Shown: positions 32,831 to 45,329 of the stretch, one piece after another
Layout: each line of letters opens with the position of its first letter
How positions within the stretch are numbered: the first letter of the stretch is position 1
NCBI GenBank assembly: GCA_036346355.1
Contig: CM070580.1
Span: 24,915,374-24,979,373, forward strand
Length of the DNA stretch: 64,000 nucleotides
Direction: 5' to 3'
Source of the DNA: Rhipidocladum racemiflorum
Taxonomy: Eukaryota > Streptophyta > Magnoliopsida > Poales > Poaceae
Notes under the pieces: generated by a model
Database searches by the model: none
Seen by the model: the letters and a program-made list of their open reading frames with translations, nothing else
Told to the model about the DNA's origin: nothing
Made by a program: the position numbers and the translations under genes

Positions 32831-33682
32831 CTCCCCACACGGCCACACCCCTCCCGCATGAACCCTAGCCCCACCAAGCGTCGCCCCCATTCGCTCCCGT
32901 CACTCGCTCTCCCCTTTCCATCCATTCCTCACGCGAGCGCACCGCCCTCCTGGGTCTTCAGGCCTTCCTCTTGTCGGTGGCCAGGAGGTCGCCTCTGAAG
33001 CATCTAGGCCCCTAAAATGTAATTGGTTTTGGTAATTAATGACAATCATGTTGAAGGACTAACAGTTTCTCTTGAAGCTTTGTGATAATAGGTTGGTCCA
33101 CACAAAGGCGCGTGAATAAAGAAAAGGATTGTGATCTAAAGGGGTCAAGAAAGAAATCTCAAAACACAAGGTCAAGGTACCAGAATAGAAATCTCAAAAC
33201 AAAAGTTAGAAGAGTCGTGTAAGATCTTTGCTAAGTGGATTCCCAGCTTCAATGCATGAATTTTATAGGAATTTTGCACAATCTAGTTTAAACCCTCTTG
33301 ATTCCTTTATGAAAACATCCAACTCAAACATGTGCTAAGTTGTTAAATAATTCACCCTCCTAGCCAGTTTACATCCAAACTACGTGCACTAAGGCCGCTT
33401 GGAACACGAGAATGTTTTCCATTATTTGCAATAATAAAATTATTTATTATGAAATTTCTGCATTCCAAATAGGATCTCAGTAGTTTAACATTTCTCGTTA
33501 ATTTTACAAAAAGGTAATTTTTAATAAATTACACACATGGAAATTTCCACCTTCACATGAATATCAATCATCTTTAGTTACATGCAAAGAGAGTTAATTT
33601 AGATGTATTTGGACACCCAAAACTCGTTGGAATATATGTATGGACATACTTGGATACCCAAATATGCAAGTACACATTTTAA
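32831..33682. other. Retroelement-like noncoding DNA
   Basis: From about 33008 the sequence (CCCCTAAAATGTAATTGG, TTGGTAATTAATGACAAT) resembles noncoding LTR-retrotransposon DNA common in grasses. No coding domain is present. 34190-34260 (GAGAGGGGGTGAATGATTA) may belong to the same repeat. Confidence 0.4.
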
Positions 33683-34012
33683 TAGGGCTGTTAACGAGTC
33701 GAGCTTGAGCAAGCTTGGCCCCTAGGCTCTAGCTCGAGTTAGGGTTCAAGCTTGGACCCAAGTAAGCTCGGTTAGGTTGGTAGCTTGATGAAGCTCGGTA
33801 AGCTCGAGTATGCTTGGTAAAAAGCTCAAGTAAGCTCGGCTTAAGGAAGCTTGGTCCAAACTTGAGTAGGCTCACGAGCTATTCGAGCTCGGCTCGGTGA
33901 GGCTCGCGAGCTTGGAATCAAGTTTGAGTTCGGCTCGTTTGGAGCTCAAATCGAGCCTCTCGCGAGCCGAGCTTGAGTAGCTCACAAACCTCGAACTTTT
34001 TTGACAGCCCTA
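33683..34012. mobile_element. TIR-bounded repeat made of AGCTCG motifs
   Basis: The 330-bp block begins TAGGGCTGTTAACGAG and ends CTTTTTTGACAGCCCTA, giving an inverted terminal TAGGGCTGT. The inside is many variants of AAGCTCGAG/GAGCTTGAG. The TAGGGCTG end is reminiscent of non-autonomous hAT elements, but I see no 8-bp target duplication. Confidence 0.55.
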
Positions 34013-35304
34013 CCTTTCAGTTCATAGTGTGTCATCTTCTAATAACACAGCTCAGTTAAGGAATACAACAAGTGATCCCTACTTGAAAAAATAGAAGTGC
34101 CAATGTATGAGAAATTTCGTATAGACATGCATCTTTAATTTTCATGTGAAAAGTGTCTTTGCATTTTGGACCTTTAGACAAACCATGCAACTTGACTTTT
34201 GAAGGACCGAAATGGCGATCAGAGAGGGGGTGAATGATTACAAATTAAAATTTTCTCTTTAAAAAGAATCCAATCAAAGACCTCACTTCAAGCAATGAAG
34301 CACAAAAAAGCAAAAATCGAAGAGTGTTTTCTGGTCGATGCTATCGTGGTACAAGGAGTAATAGTACCGGAGGTTGATGCTACTGGCTGATTCTGGGCAG
34401 TAGTACCGGCTTCAAAAACAGAAGGCGGAAACAGAACGATGACAAAGGTAAAACTAAAGGGTCTCATGATCGGCTGGTCCAAAATCCACAAAACTTGAAA
34501 CACACCTTATTATGGAGGTCATGAACTTATTCCAACCTTCAATATGTGGGACTGATGTCAAAGTTCTGACATTTTCTCAATTGAAGGAGAGTGCACCAAA
34601 AATCAAAATATTAGTCTTGGTCTTGCTCGTAGGGTTTTGATAATCAAAATAATCTTGGGCTACCTCCCACCCGTCAAAGAAATCAAGAACTCAAAAAAAG
34701 AACTCCAAGAACACAATCTACAAATATTTCTCAAGGAAAAACAAAAGATTGGTTCTAGAGAGAAAAACCAAGAGAGTTGGTGCCTAGATGATTGGGATAT
34801 GATCTAAGAAAGATTCATCCATCAATCACTCATCCTTGGCACAAAATCCACAAGCATTTAGAAGGAGAGGAGGCAAATCCAAATGTGCAGAATTTAAATT
34901 ATTGGAAAGCAAATGCTGAATTTAAATTTGCAGAATGTAAAGATATAATGTAAATATGGAATTTAAATTCATAAGTAAAGGAAAATAATTTTTTTTTTTG
35001 GATGGAAGGTTTACAAAGCCTCACAATAAGGTGGGCAAACCTCAAAAGAGCACCAAAACCTTCAAGAGAGAGACACCCCTCCCCCTCTATTTATAGTCTA
35101 CATGAATCATCCTATACCCTTGGATGAGTTGCTTCAATCCTAAGTAACCCCTCCAAGGGCTAGGATTGATTTAAATACTATGAACAATCTCCACCCTTGG
35201 ATGACCTTCTTGGTCCTCAAGAAACATCATCAAGAGTTGAGATTCACCCACTCACACATGGGCTAACCCGAAACTCACTAACAAACGGGTTTTATCTACT
35301 AAGC
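34013..35304. other. Intergenic / repeat-derived DNA
   Basis: AT-rich, with no recognised gene. It includes poly-T and poly-A runs near 34990 and retroelement-like phrases near 34200. Confidence 0.4.
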
Positions 35305-37519
35305 TGTAACACCCCGGCATCTAGTATGCCTGAATGTCACCAAACAAAGACTAAACCACATCTAAATACCATAATTAAAGATAAATTACAGCAAAGGAGT
35401 AAATACTAAAACCGAAAATTTCGGCAGCATCTCCTTTGTTTTACCATGAATTGAAGCAACAACAAAATGATCACAGGATATAGCATAAGGAATGACATCT
35501 AAATCATCAATAACGAGGATTCTAGCAACATAATAAGTCTAGAATAATGAATTCAATCATCTCATGAGCTAAACGAAGCAAATGAGGAAACCAAGCACAC
35601 AACTTAACCATTTCACCACGTCACATGGCACTATTCTTATTATCATGACCCAAATGAATAAACTGTCTATAAGTGTGGAGCTACGTGTAGATGTGTAGCT
35701 AATGCCCTTCCCCGTAAGCCGGATTCATGGTACCTAAAAAAAACAACATAAAACACAAGCGTGAGTTCATCACTCAGCAAGTATATTGCAATGGTACAAA
35801 AGAACAATTTACATGACTACAACAACCCACAACATGTCTATCATCATATTCAAGTTCACATATCATTATCATCATCATCATGTATGCAATGCGATGCGAT
35901 GCACATGTCTCCTGGAAACTCATATCGGTATGGTTGAGTACACACCCGTCGGTGTGCACCCTCTCCCCCCTTCCATCCCGAAGATGGATGGTGCCTACTC
36001 CTCGCTTCCATACACCGCGGTGGATGGAATCACGATGTAGGACTTACTCATTGGCTCTCCGGAATAGTCATAACTTTCTCACCGACCTTCCCCGGACTAG
36101 TTATGACTTTCTCACCGCCCGGGCCATGTATCATGCCATGTATGCAAACATGCCAACATCATAAATAACTTGTACATTAACACATGGCATCATAACATAA
36201 TAAGCATATTCATCATATCATTGGCAATCATTAAGGCATGGCATGTGCACATATCATATATTCAATCTCAATCTCAACAAATCTAGCAAACTACAACCCG
36301 CTACCCATTCCAATACACTTGCCTCAACCACGGGTGACGGATTGGCGAGAAGTAGAAGGCACTCCCGGGGTCACACCGCCTGCATATAGGTACCACACAC
36401 TCACAATCATGTCCACAAAATAATACGCAAACACTCTTCTACCCCGACATTGCAAACTACTCGCAAAACCCAAAAACAGATGTTCTGTCCCGCCAGGACA
36501 GCAGACTTGCAATGAGTATAACTCGAGATCTAAGACTCCGAATCGATTAAACGAGTACATCCTCGCGTAGCTTAGGAAATTTCATAACTTTTTCTAAGTA
36601 TACGAAAAAACTGATTCGGACTCTAAAGTGGTTTAATCTATAGAATACCGTGATCTGTTCCAACCACGTCACAGTTTTTATCACGTTCGGTAAAACGAGC
36701 ATAACTTTCAAACGGCTGGGTGGAATTGGACGTTCTTTATACCCACTGAAAGGTATTGAAGTTACCTACAACTGCTTCAACAGGCGGCCGACCAAATTCC
36801 GACTCTAAATTGGCGAAAACCCATACCCTAGGTCGACTGCTCATGCTGCCCGAAACAGAGAACGTGGCAAACTCTAGATTCCATCTAATCTACCCAACTA
36901 AGCGCCACCAATTGATCTAAAAATATGATATTAACCCTTAGAACAATACCTAGACCAACCCCAAGGACCCCCGTGGCCATACCTTCGCCCGACGAACGAA
37001 AAACCCACGGATCTCCTCCCGGTTCGCGCGATCTCCTTCCTCACTCCAAATCCACCGGATCTCCTCGTCGCGAAGCGCTCCAATGGACGGATCTTCGGGG
37101 TGGTGAGGTGGAGAACTCCCCTAGGGGCAGCAAGGGTGGTGGAGAGGTGAGGGTAGGGGAGGTGGCGCAATGGGGAAGGTGGAGAGGAGAGGGGAGGCGC
37201 CCTAGGTGGGAGGCAAGGGCAAAAAGGCGGCTAGGGTTTTCCCAAGTGGGAGGGGGCGCAATAAAGGGTAGGAGGGGCGCCCAAGGCTGGAAAAATCAGG
37301 CCTCCCACTCCCTCATGGGCCTAAACCCTGTCCCACTAAAACCCACGACTCAACCCCCTTGGGCCCAAACTCCCCTGGAGAGGCCCAAACTCCTGAAATC
37401 GGCCCGGAAACGCGATTAAACTCCATAGCGTAAAGTCTTTAACCTCCATATTCACATCTTATAATGTTTTGACCTCAACATTCACATTTTATAAGATTAT
37501 GACACTCCGTGGTGTCACA
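35305..37519 (-). mobile_element. Solo LTR of a gypsy-type retrotransposon, TSD TAAGC
   Basis: The 2,215-bp block begins TGTAACACCCCGGC and ends GGTGTCACA. The 5-bp duplication TAAGC is perfect (35300-35304 and 37520-37524). In its coding direction (- strand) the ends read TGTGACACC...GGGTGTTACA, common gypsy LTR termini. The layout matches 1264-3508: an AT-rich half, then a GC-rich block at 36990-37400. The short open frames in the GC-rich part are not genes. The hairpin TGAGT TCATC ACTCA is at 35762-35776. Confidence 0.88.
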
Positions 37520-38782
37520 TAAGCTAACTTGACCGCTACTCCATCCTCTAAACCGCGATCCAATGGCTCTCCTTGATCCAAGTAGCACCAAGTTAGCATC
37601 ACAACCATTCCCTTATCTTCTCGACACGCAACGACTATGTCTCCGTTCATCCTTCGGCGATCCCTAATCGTTTGGACCTTCGGCGCACCTCGCCTAGTCC
37701 CGGTTATCCTCCGCTTCACCATAACCTCGCACCGACATCCTGCAACCATCAAAAACAAGGAAATACATCACATAGCAATGTCCAAAATGATATGCAATGA
37801 TCATCCCAAAAACTTAATATTCAAATTTAATTCAAATCAAACTCAAATTTGAGCACCACATGCTCAAGCATAGTCAATTACTAATCACCAACAAGAATAG
37901 ACCCCCACATGGCCTTTCAACTTCATCAGTGTGGTTCCCAGCTCAAGTTTGGTTTGTCAAGGTGGGTATTGGTCAATACATGTCACATCTCAATTTATAC
38001 ACACCCCCTTCATCATTAAATATTGGGGGTTTGTTTACGCATTATTAAAAAATGACTGATTTTATCCCTTAAAATCATTCTTTTTTTTACTGTTGGATTA
38101 GATCAAGATCCAATGATCATGCTCTTCCTCAGGCTCCTATACAATGCAGCATCGCCATCCTCTCCACCGAGTCCTCACTCCACCGCCTCTCGCCATCGTC
38201 AGTGCCACCCCATGCATCGCCAACCCATTGCCTCACCAGCTTCGCCTCCGACGCCAGCGAGGACCTTTCGCAACTCCCCCCTTATCAGTGCCGCCGTCCG
38301 CTTCCTCATATCCCTCCATTGTTGCTGGTTGTCATATTTTCCCCCAACCCGCCCTTCTTCTCCATCTCCGACAACTACAATGAGACCCACCACCGCCTCC
38401 CTTCGCCACCTAATATTCTTTTGATCTTGTCATCCCCACTAACTGCCACCGCTCACCGCCATCCCCTAAGCCCGCAACGACTCCGCTACCTCGCCGCCCC
38501 GCCGTCGGTCCTCCCACCGCCTTGGCATCCATCTAAATTTGGGCTCTAGTGAACCCCAAGCCCTAATCCGGGTGAACCACAACCCTAAAAAAGTTTGTCG
38601 GAGCCTCACCAAAGACAAAGATGGAGTCGGAGGTGGGTGGGCACACGAATCGTGATACAAATCAAAAGGTTAGAAATTCGAATTATATCCCAGAAAAATC
38701 ATTCGATAATTTTATAGCAATTCCGTACATATAATATGGATCGCCCTCCAATGTATACCTAGCTTAATTACATCCACTATGG
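37520..38782. other. Intergenic DNA
   Basis: No gene recognised. 38140-38560 is pyrimidine-rich (CCACCGCCTC type) with overlapping open frames in several frames, none with a known domain. Confidence 0.45.
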
Positions 38783-39062
38783 ATCTGTTTGGTTCACTGC
38801 AGGAGGCTGGCCAGGCTCGGGCGAGCCAGTGCCTCGCGTGTTTGGTTGGCTTGCGCAGTGCTTGGCCAGGCCCACGGAGGCTAGCGCGTGTTTGGATGGC
38901 CAGACTCGGGTGAGCCAGTGCCTCCGCCGGTCTCCTGTGATGCGAGCCACATCAGCGGGCCAGGCTGCGTGGAAACGAGCGCAGTGGCCGTTTCTGCGCA
39001 GCCAGGCTCACGCGGTGCGAGCGCACGCATGCAGGTTGCAGTGAGCAGCGAACCGAACAGAT
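38783..39062. mobile_element. MITE with ATCTGTTTGGTTC inverted ends
   Basis: The 280-bp block begins ATCTGTTTGGTTCACTGCA and ends GAACCGAACAGAT. The interior repeats GTGTTTGG and GGCCAGGCTCGG. Inverted ends of this type are common in grass MITEs. I could not confirm the target duplication. Confidence 0.75.
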
Positions 39063-39473
39063 AATATACAAAGAAACGAAGCAGTGAAGCCCCCATCCTA
39101 TTTATTGGAATCCTAGCTCCATACGTACATGATCACTGATAGAGCAATGATCCAGGGTCCGTATGGACCGTATCGGCAGAATAATTGAGATTCCCATGTC
39201 TTTTGTCGGAAAGATACTAGTGAATCAACAAACATAATCAAATTGTCCATAGTACAATGGCCGTCTTTATTATACACGTTACAAGCATGCATGACAAGTT
39301 CAAGATCTAGACGTGTCCCTTCAATGAGTAATGACAAGCCCTTTGATTGTCTCATTATCTACACTGTACACTCTATTATATGTCTATCAGCAACACATTG
39401 AAGAACTTACATAATCCACAATTTCTTTCGATAAGATTATTTTATCGCAGAAAAGAAAGGATTTCATTTTTTT
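39063..39473. other. Intergenic DNA
   Basis: No gene recognised. The only open frame (39113-39355, -) has no known domain. Confidence 0.4.
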
Positions 39474-39584
39474 TAGGACCATTCAACTAGAGTACGTAGT
39501 ATATATAATCAGTTCCAGATGAATTCCAGCAGTACTTATCTGCCAAATTCAAGAGAAAAACCAAAAATTTTGGCACCCATTTGT
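39474..39584 (+). repeat. 111-bp direct repeat, left copy
   Basis: Starts TAGGACCATTCAACTAGAG and ends CACCCATTTGT. It matches 41653-41763 with three mismatches. The pair flanks about 2.07 kb containing a truncated gypsy element. Confidence 0.95.
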
Positions 39585-39641
39585 GACGAGCCGCCTTTTC
39601 AGGCGCAAATCTAAATACCTCAGCTACCCAGGATGATTAGC

Positions 39642-41652
39642 TGTCGGGAACCAAGCATTTCATTGCCAGACAAAGAGTTAACTCCAATTATTTTTATTGA
39701 ATATAGGGCTTAACAGCCAAGTTTTACAAAAGAGGGCGCAGCAGGGCCCGAATATAATACAACCAAAACACCGCACAGGCAAGGCCTGAGCAAAAAACTA
39801 AGACCTTAAAACCAAACAAGGTCGCCATCTACGTATTCCTGATACGCTTCAGCTTCTTCGTACTCTGAAACGGGTCGGGGTTTGGCAAGGGTGATTACGG
39901 GAGTATTCAACAAGTCGTACGGAAAATATTGAATACTATATGTAAAGGGGCAACAAAGGAAAGCAAAAGGGTTTAGGTATCTAGATGCAGTTTTATTTTC
40001 TAACTCATTTTACATTTGAAGCATAAACCATAAAATAATAGTAAAGGGGATCCCAAAGTTCAATAATACTTAGCCAACTTATTCAAAATCCAAATATTAC
40101 TTGAGCTAGGTTACGGGTAATCACCCCAGTTCAAACTTAACTTCATTAACCGGAAGTACAGCGTATTCGAATACCATCATGATTAATTCTGCAGAGGTGC
40201 TCAGCTTTACCCAAAAGATATCTACGACCGTTAATGCCAACGCTATGCAACGTAAATGCATGTGGTCGGGTCAAGATTATCAACCTTTAGTTGAATCGTT
40301 CCTGGATTCATTTATTAACCGATAGCCCTGAACGCTTCATCTAGAATCCACTGTTCTAATGAGCGCCTACCGTTGTGAGAATCAGCGAATGACACTACGG
40401 TCCATTCACGTTCCACGCCCTCAGACACTTCCCTGCCAGGAAGCGTTGTCCCCTATTCTCCTCGGAGAATAGTACCACCATTTTTTAATAAACTATTCCA
40501 GGAATGACCAATTTACTGAGTTATGTCGGGAACAGATCCATTGACCAGTCCGACTTGCGGTTGAGCGGGGACTTAAGTTATTTACTTTGCTCAAGAGGGT
40601 TATTAACCTTACACTGCCAGAAATCAAGCCACACAACCACAACTAACCTGGTACCAACACGTACCGACCACCAAACCAACATGGCAATAATCATCAGCCG
40701 GGGATCGGACCCAACTCCACCTCATGGATTGGCCCAATACTGTCCCCCCGACCGTAGCACTTTTAAACATCCGAGCCGGCGGCTCGACGGTATTTTATTT
40801 CCATTTTAAAAGCATTTGAACTAACCAACAGGAATAATAGTAACTATCTTAACATGGTATAAGTTAATAATCTAGGGTTACAAATGATTTAAATGGTTCA
40901 ACATTTTTCAAGGAAGTTCCATGAGCAATTCGGCATTACCTAGGTATCATGTCATTCTAAAATAATGGTTTTCAATATTTCAATATACAATAAAATAATG
41001 CTATATAAAATAATTACTAACTATAGCATGGCATGATTCGTATCAACATAATCAAAGGTGTACGGCTTGCCTTGCTCGGTAATTTGGATCGGTATCGTTG
41101 TCGACGTGGTAAATCGCTTCGTCGGGTCCGGCTCTGCTCCGAATCTTCTTGGTGCTCCTCGAATCGCCCAACGACGGCCGGGCGCGAGGCAGTGGTGGGT
41201 CATGGAGACAGGCCAACGGCCCAAGAACGCGAAGGAATTCAGCCCAAAACCAAAAACGAAATCAATCCAAATCGAAATTTTAATAAATTCAAAAAAAAAT
41301 TAAATTCAAACTCTCTTGAAATATTGGGGTTGTTTCAACCTACCCCACTTAAAACAAATCTCGTCCCCGATATTTACTCCTCCTAGGGAACGGTTGGGAA
41401 AACTACTGTTGCAATTCCGATTCCTTTTTTCCTATGAGGTTTTATCCCGAGGTGTGATTCTTCCACAGCACTCGGTCGACCACGATAATTACTTTTGAGT
41501 CAGAGCTTACCAGCAATGATGTCTGTTGGCCTTGTTGTTCCTTTAGCTGCGACATGATTGATTCTTTCCTGGAGGTGTCTTGAAGTGTTTTGGCCTTGGC
41601 TGCTTGTGTTTCCTTCTGCCTTAACCGGTAATTTCTCCTTTAGGTATTTTCC
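39642..41652 (-). mobile_element. Truncated gypsy element: 3' LTR plus end of internal region
   Basis: On the - strand the block reads: end of the internal region (41652-41338), polypurine-like TTTTAAGTGGGGTAGG, then an LTR starting TGAAACAACCCC and ending TTCCCGACA (41337-39642, about 1,696 bp). Internal sequence reads GGGGACGAGATTTGTTTTAAG, typical of what precedes a gypsy 3' LTR. Gag, pol and the 5' LTR are gone. A hairpin (TGATTAC GGGA GTATTCA) lies at 39892-39909, as in the related LTRs. Confidence 0.75.
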
Positions 41653-41763
41653 TAGGACCATTCAACTAGAGTACGTAGTATATATAATCAGTTCCAGTTG
41701 AATTCCAGCAGTACTTATCTGCCAAATCCAAGAGAAAAACCAGAAATTTTGGCACCCATTTGT
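41653..41763 (+). repeat. 111-bp direct repeat, right copy
   Basis: Second copy of 39474-39584; three mismatches in 111 bp. Confidence 0.95.
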
Positions 41764-43057
41764 CAAAAAGAAAAAGAATTCCTGAATTGACCCCATGAAC
41801 GAAAAAGCTCGTGTAACAACGTCAGGGTTCCGCGTCCTCTTCTTGCTGTGGTAGATTTCTTCACGTAACCACACTCTGTCCACGACGACGCGGACTTGAT
41901 CTGATCCTTTTGTGGCGAACCAACACTGTACCTGGCTCGACGAATCACAGAGGCACGTCCAACTCATATCTCCCCAAATAGTTTTTTGTCGTGCCATGCA
42001 CATGTATGTTTGGTGCCAAAGTGACAATGGACGATCGACAGAGACAAAATACATCCATGTGGTGTTTGGTTTTGATCTACGCTGTTTCGAATTAAAACGA
42101 GAGCTGCTAGCTAATGTATGTTTGGACCGGAGATTCTGTGCTCGATCTATCTAAAGTTGCATAATAGTGTAGGCCAGCTTCGTCTGGCTTTGAGGTGGAT
42201 CCCGGAAACTATATTATAGATGACACATGTCGTAAGAAGGAACAGGCAAGTAGACCAAATTATCAATTTCAAGTAGGCGGAACAAAAAATCAAACTAACT
42301 AGAGGCGACTCTTTGTGGACATTAGATAACATGAAATGCTCAATTACGAAAGAAAACAAATCTAGAATAGAGTGGTGATCTGCCCCTACAAGTGATCTCA
42401 TACTATTTGTTTGCCCACAAATGGCGTGTTAATCGTGCCTGAAAAACAAACTTATCCCGTATGAGCTTTCTACATGTGGTTGCTGACCGTTTGATCTACC
42501 ACGAGAAGTGGATGCATATCTCTTCTCAAATAATGCTCACGGGGAATCTTTAGAACGAAGACCATATGTATTATACAAAGCGTATCGCACACTTGTGATC
42601 TTATCAATGCATCATGCATGAATCGTGATTATCTATTGATTCGACTAATCTTTTGCTTGTTTGTCAGAAACAAACGTAATGATTTTTCCATTGGTCAGAG
42701 CGACAATTTTAATATTAATTCCACCTCAATAATGCTAGCTAGTATGCGTGGTGGTTTTACTTCCATTGGTGTTTTAATTTTGTGCTACTAGTATATATAT
42801 ATATATATAGTTCAAGTGATGGTATGTGAAAGAAAATGGCAGAAGCAGATTTGTTTCTCTTTCTTCGTAGTTGCGCATATATGCTGGGATATTCTCTGCA
42901 TGATATCTCCGTTTGGAGGAGGCCACCAAGTTGTGACAGTGGCTTTAACCTTTCAATTTAGGTGAAAGGCAAGAGCATCTTGGCAGGCATGAGCATCAAG
43001 TGATGTGAATGACACTTCAGCAGCTTATTGGAAAAGGTCTCTTCCATATCTATACTT
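41764..43057. other. Intergenic DNA
   Basis: No gene recognised. A short (TA)n run lies at about 42790-42810. Confidence 0.45.
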
Positions 43058-43280
43058 CCTCCGTTGATAAATATATAAAACGTATTTTAACTTTACGTAA
43101 GGATTAAAATTGTATTGAAATTAAGAAAGACATGAGAAAATATACCCCTTTTAATTATTTTAAAAGATAAGAGATAATACTTTGTGTGGGTGATAGTAGA
43201 TAAATACATGTAATTGAGAGAGAATAAATAAGGGTATAGTAGAAAATGCTCATTAAATCTACATGTAAACCTTATATTTC
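43058..43280. mobile_element. Truncated Stowaway-like MITE
   Basis: Begins CTTCCTCCGTTGATAAATAT after TA, then ATAAAACGTATTTTAACTTT, the usual left end of grass Stowaway MITEs. The expected inverted right end (ACGGAGG) is not found, so it appears truncated. Confidence 0.5.
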
Positions 43281-43424
43281 TAAACAAGATCACTCAAACT
43301 ATAGGCCTTGGAGACAACATCTCCAATAGTTATCTCTAAAATTATTCAACTCCGTTATATATATTTTTTTCTCACACTTCGTTACTTCTGTTTGCTACAA
43401 CAAATCAACGACACACACATACAG

Positions 43425-43800
43425 AAGGCCAGAAGGAGCGGATCGGTCGAGCAGTGTGTCGTCTCCAGCGGGCGCACGGCACGGAGGCGTAGCGTGCAGC
43501 TTTGCGCCGCGCTTCCCACCCCGCAGGCCGCACAGCGGCAAACTCGCGCCGTTCGCTTGCCAGGCGCGGCAAAGTCGCAAACAGCCGGGCTGCCCCGGCG
43601 GCTGCGGCACTCGGCCCGGGAAGGGCTCGGCGGGCTGAGCCTGCACGGCCTGGGCCGTCACAGCGGAATCTCCATCCGCGCAAGCCCACCCGCCCGCAAA
43701 TGCAGCCAGCGCCGTCCATCCGCTCCGCGCTACATGGTCACCTGGCCGCCGCCCGCCGTTGAACACTAGCACTCGGCTGATTTCAACGCGCCGGAGGCCT
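43425..43800. other. GC-rich island without recognised gene
   Basis: About 375 bp of CpG-rich DNA stands out from AT-rich flanks. Open frames exist in at least four frames (for example 43395-43772 on the - strand), all rich in Ala, Arg, Gly and Pro, as expected of chance translation of GC-rich DNA. It could be a captured promoter or exon fragment. Confidence 0.5.
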
Positions 43801-43899
43801 GGAGGAACGATCCGGACAGGACTTCAGATCTAAGGCCTTCTCATTTGGAACGTGGCCGATTCCTGCGGGAAAAGAAAATTCTTACGAAAACAATATGCT

Positions 43900-44260
43900 T
43901 CAAACCAGGGGTTTAATAATCGTTTGATTTTTACGATTTTTGTCTCCATCGATGTGGCTTGTCTTATAAAATCGTTTGGTAAATCAATTTAATTTTAAAA
44001 AAATTAAAAAAATTATACGACGTAAATTGGTTAAAAATAGGTGAAGATTTTCGAGAAAAATCGATGAAAATCATTCAAAAAATCGGTTGCCAAAAAAGTT
44101 CAACCAGTCCGTTAATTTTCCATCAAAACGGTAGGGTTTTTTTTTCAAATTTTTTGATTTTAAAACTTTTCCATTTTTACAATTTTTTTATCAATTTTTG
44201 GTTCGAATTTCAATTTTGAATGCTTTTCTCCAAATCGATATTGTTAATTTGCTCCAAACG
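43900..44260. repeat. Dispersed AT-rich repeat with ATCGATGAAAATC motifs
   Basis: Shares order and motifs with 22340-22456 joined to 30706-30990: TTGGTAAATC, AATTTTAAAAAAATTAAA, GATGAAAATC, AAAAAGTTCA. It appears to be an uninterrupted copy of the repeat that the - strand gypsy element entered. Confidence 0.6.
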
Positions 44261-45329
44261 AGTCCTAGAGTTTGAGACATGAATAAGTACCGTGTTGGAA
44301 ACCGAAAACTGTAACGATGCAATGCGAACCCTCCATTGAAGGATCCCATGGACGAGGGAAATGATTCAACGAACCCATCATTCAGAAATGAACAACACCG
44401 CAAGCTTTGCTCCCGGCATGATATATAGCGCGCCTCTGTTGCTCGGATGGTCCATATATGACATCTCCAAAGGAGGCACTGATGTTTGTCCCTGCCTCCT
44501 TGCGTTGTTCGGCTAGCATGTGGAACCCACCGAATACGAGCTTGGCCCACAAACCAGTCAGTTAGTACCTGTTGAAGATTCGTTGGAATCCATTACCATA
44601 GCAACACGTTCACGCCAACTTTCTCTCCTTCTCGATGCTCCGGGGTCGCAGTTTGGTAGTAACATAACCCTTTATCTCAGAAATTTTTGTGACATTGTAA
44701 TCTACACGGTACCAGCACTCCCTGTTGGTTTTGGACCTTTTGGTTTCTTTTAGTTATCTGCAAGCTCCGTCCCTCTACGATTACGTGTAACCTACTGACT
44801 CATTACTACAGGAATAGAATTATGGTCCAACGACTACACAATATGTTTATGTTTATGGAAGATAAAGTAATAGTATGACGGTAATACCTTCTCTTGGAGT
44901 CCCTTTAATTGGGCCCGGTTTATAAGCGTACCTGCAACAAGTGGGTTTAGGTTCCAACCTTTTCCTATAGGTTAACAACACATCATGAGCAATCTAACAT
45001 TCATTTATGCTTTAATATTTGTGCAACTTTTAAAAAGAAAAGCATAGAAACACCTCTCATCATGAGCACATTGTGATGCCCCAATTCCATTTAACGAAAC
45101 TAAATCTCAGTTTACAGTACAAGTTTATATGTAGCTCCCGCTACATTCAATCTGTTTACATCCATCAATTTAGATCATACAACTCAACAAGTTTACCAAA
45201 CTATATCTTGCCATCTAGTAGAGCATTGAAAAAAATTGAGAGCGTCTTCACATCTTCAATTATAACATCTTATTTTTGCTCTTCATCCGCCACTTTTTCC
45301 TTCCTTTTCAGGATAATACAAAATTCAAG
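44261..45329. other. Intergenic DNA
   Basis: No gene recognised. Confidence 0.4.

Noticed and set aside
43395..43772. 125-codon - strand frame and 153-codon + strand frame
   Set aside because: At least four frames are open in the same GC-rich island, with biased composition and no domain.
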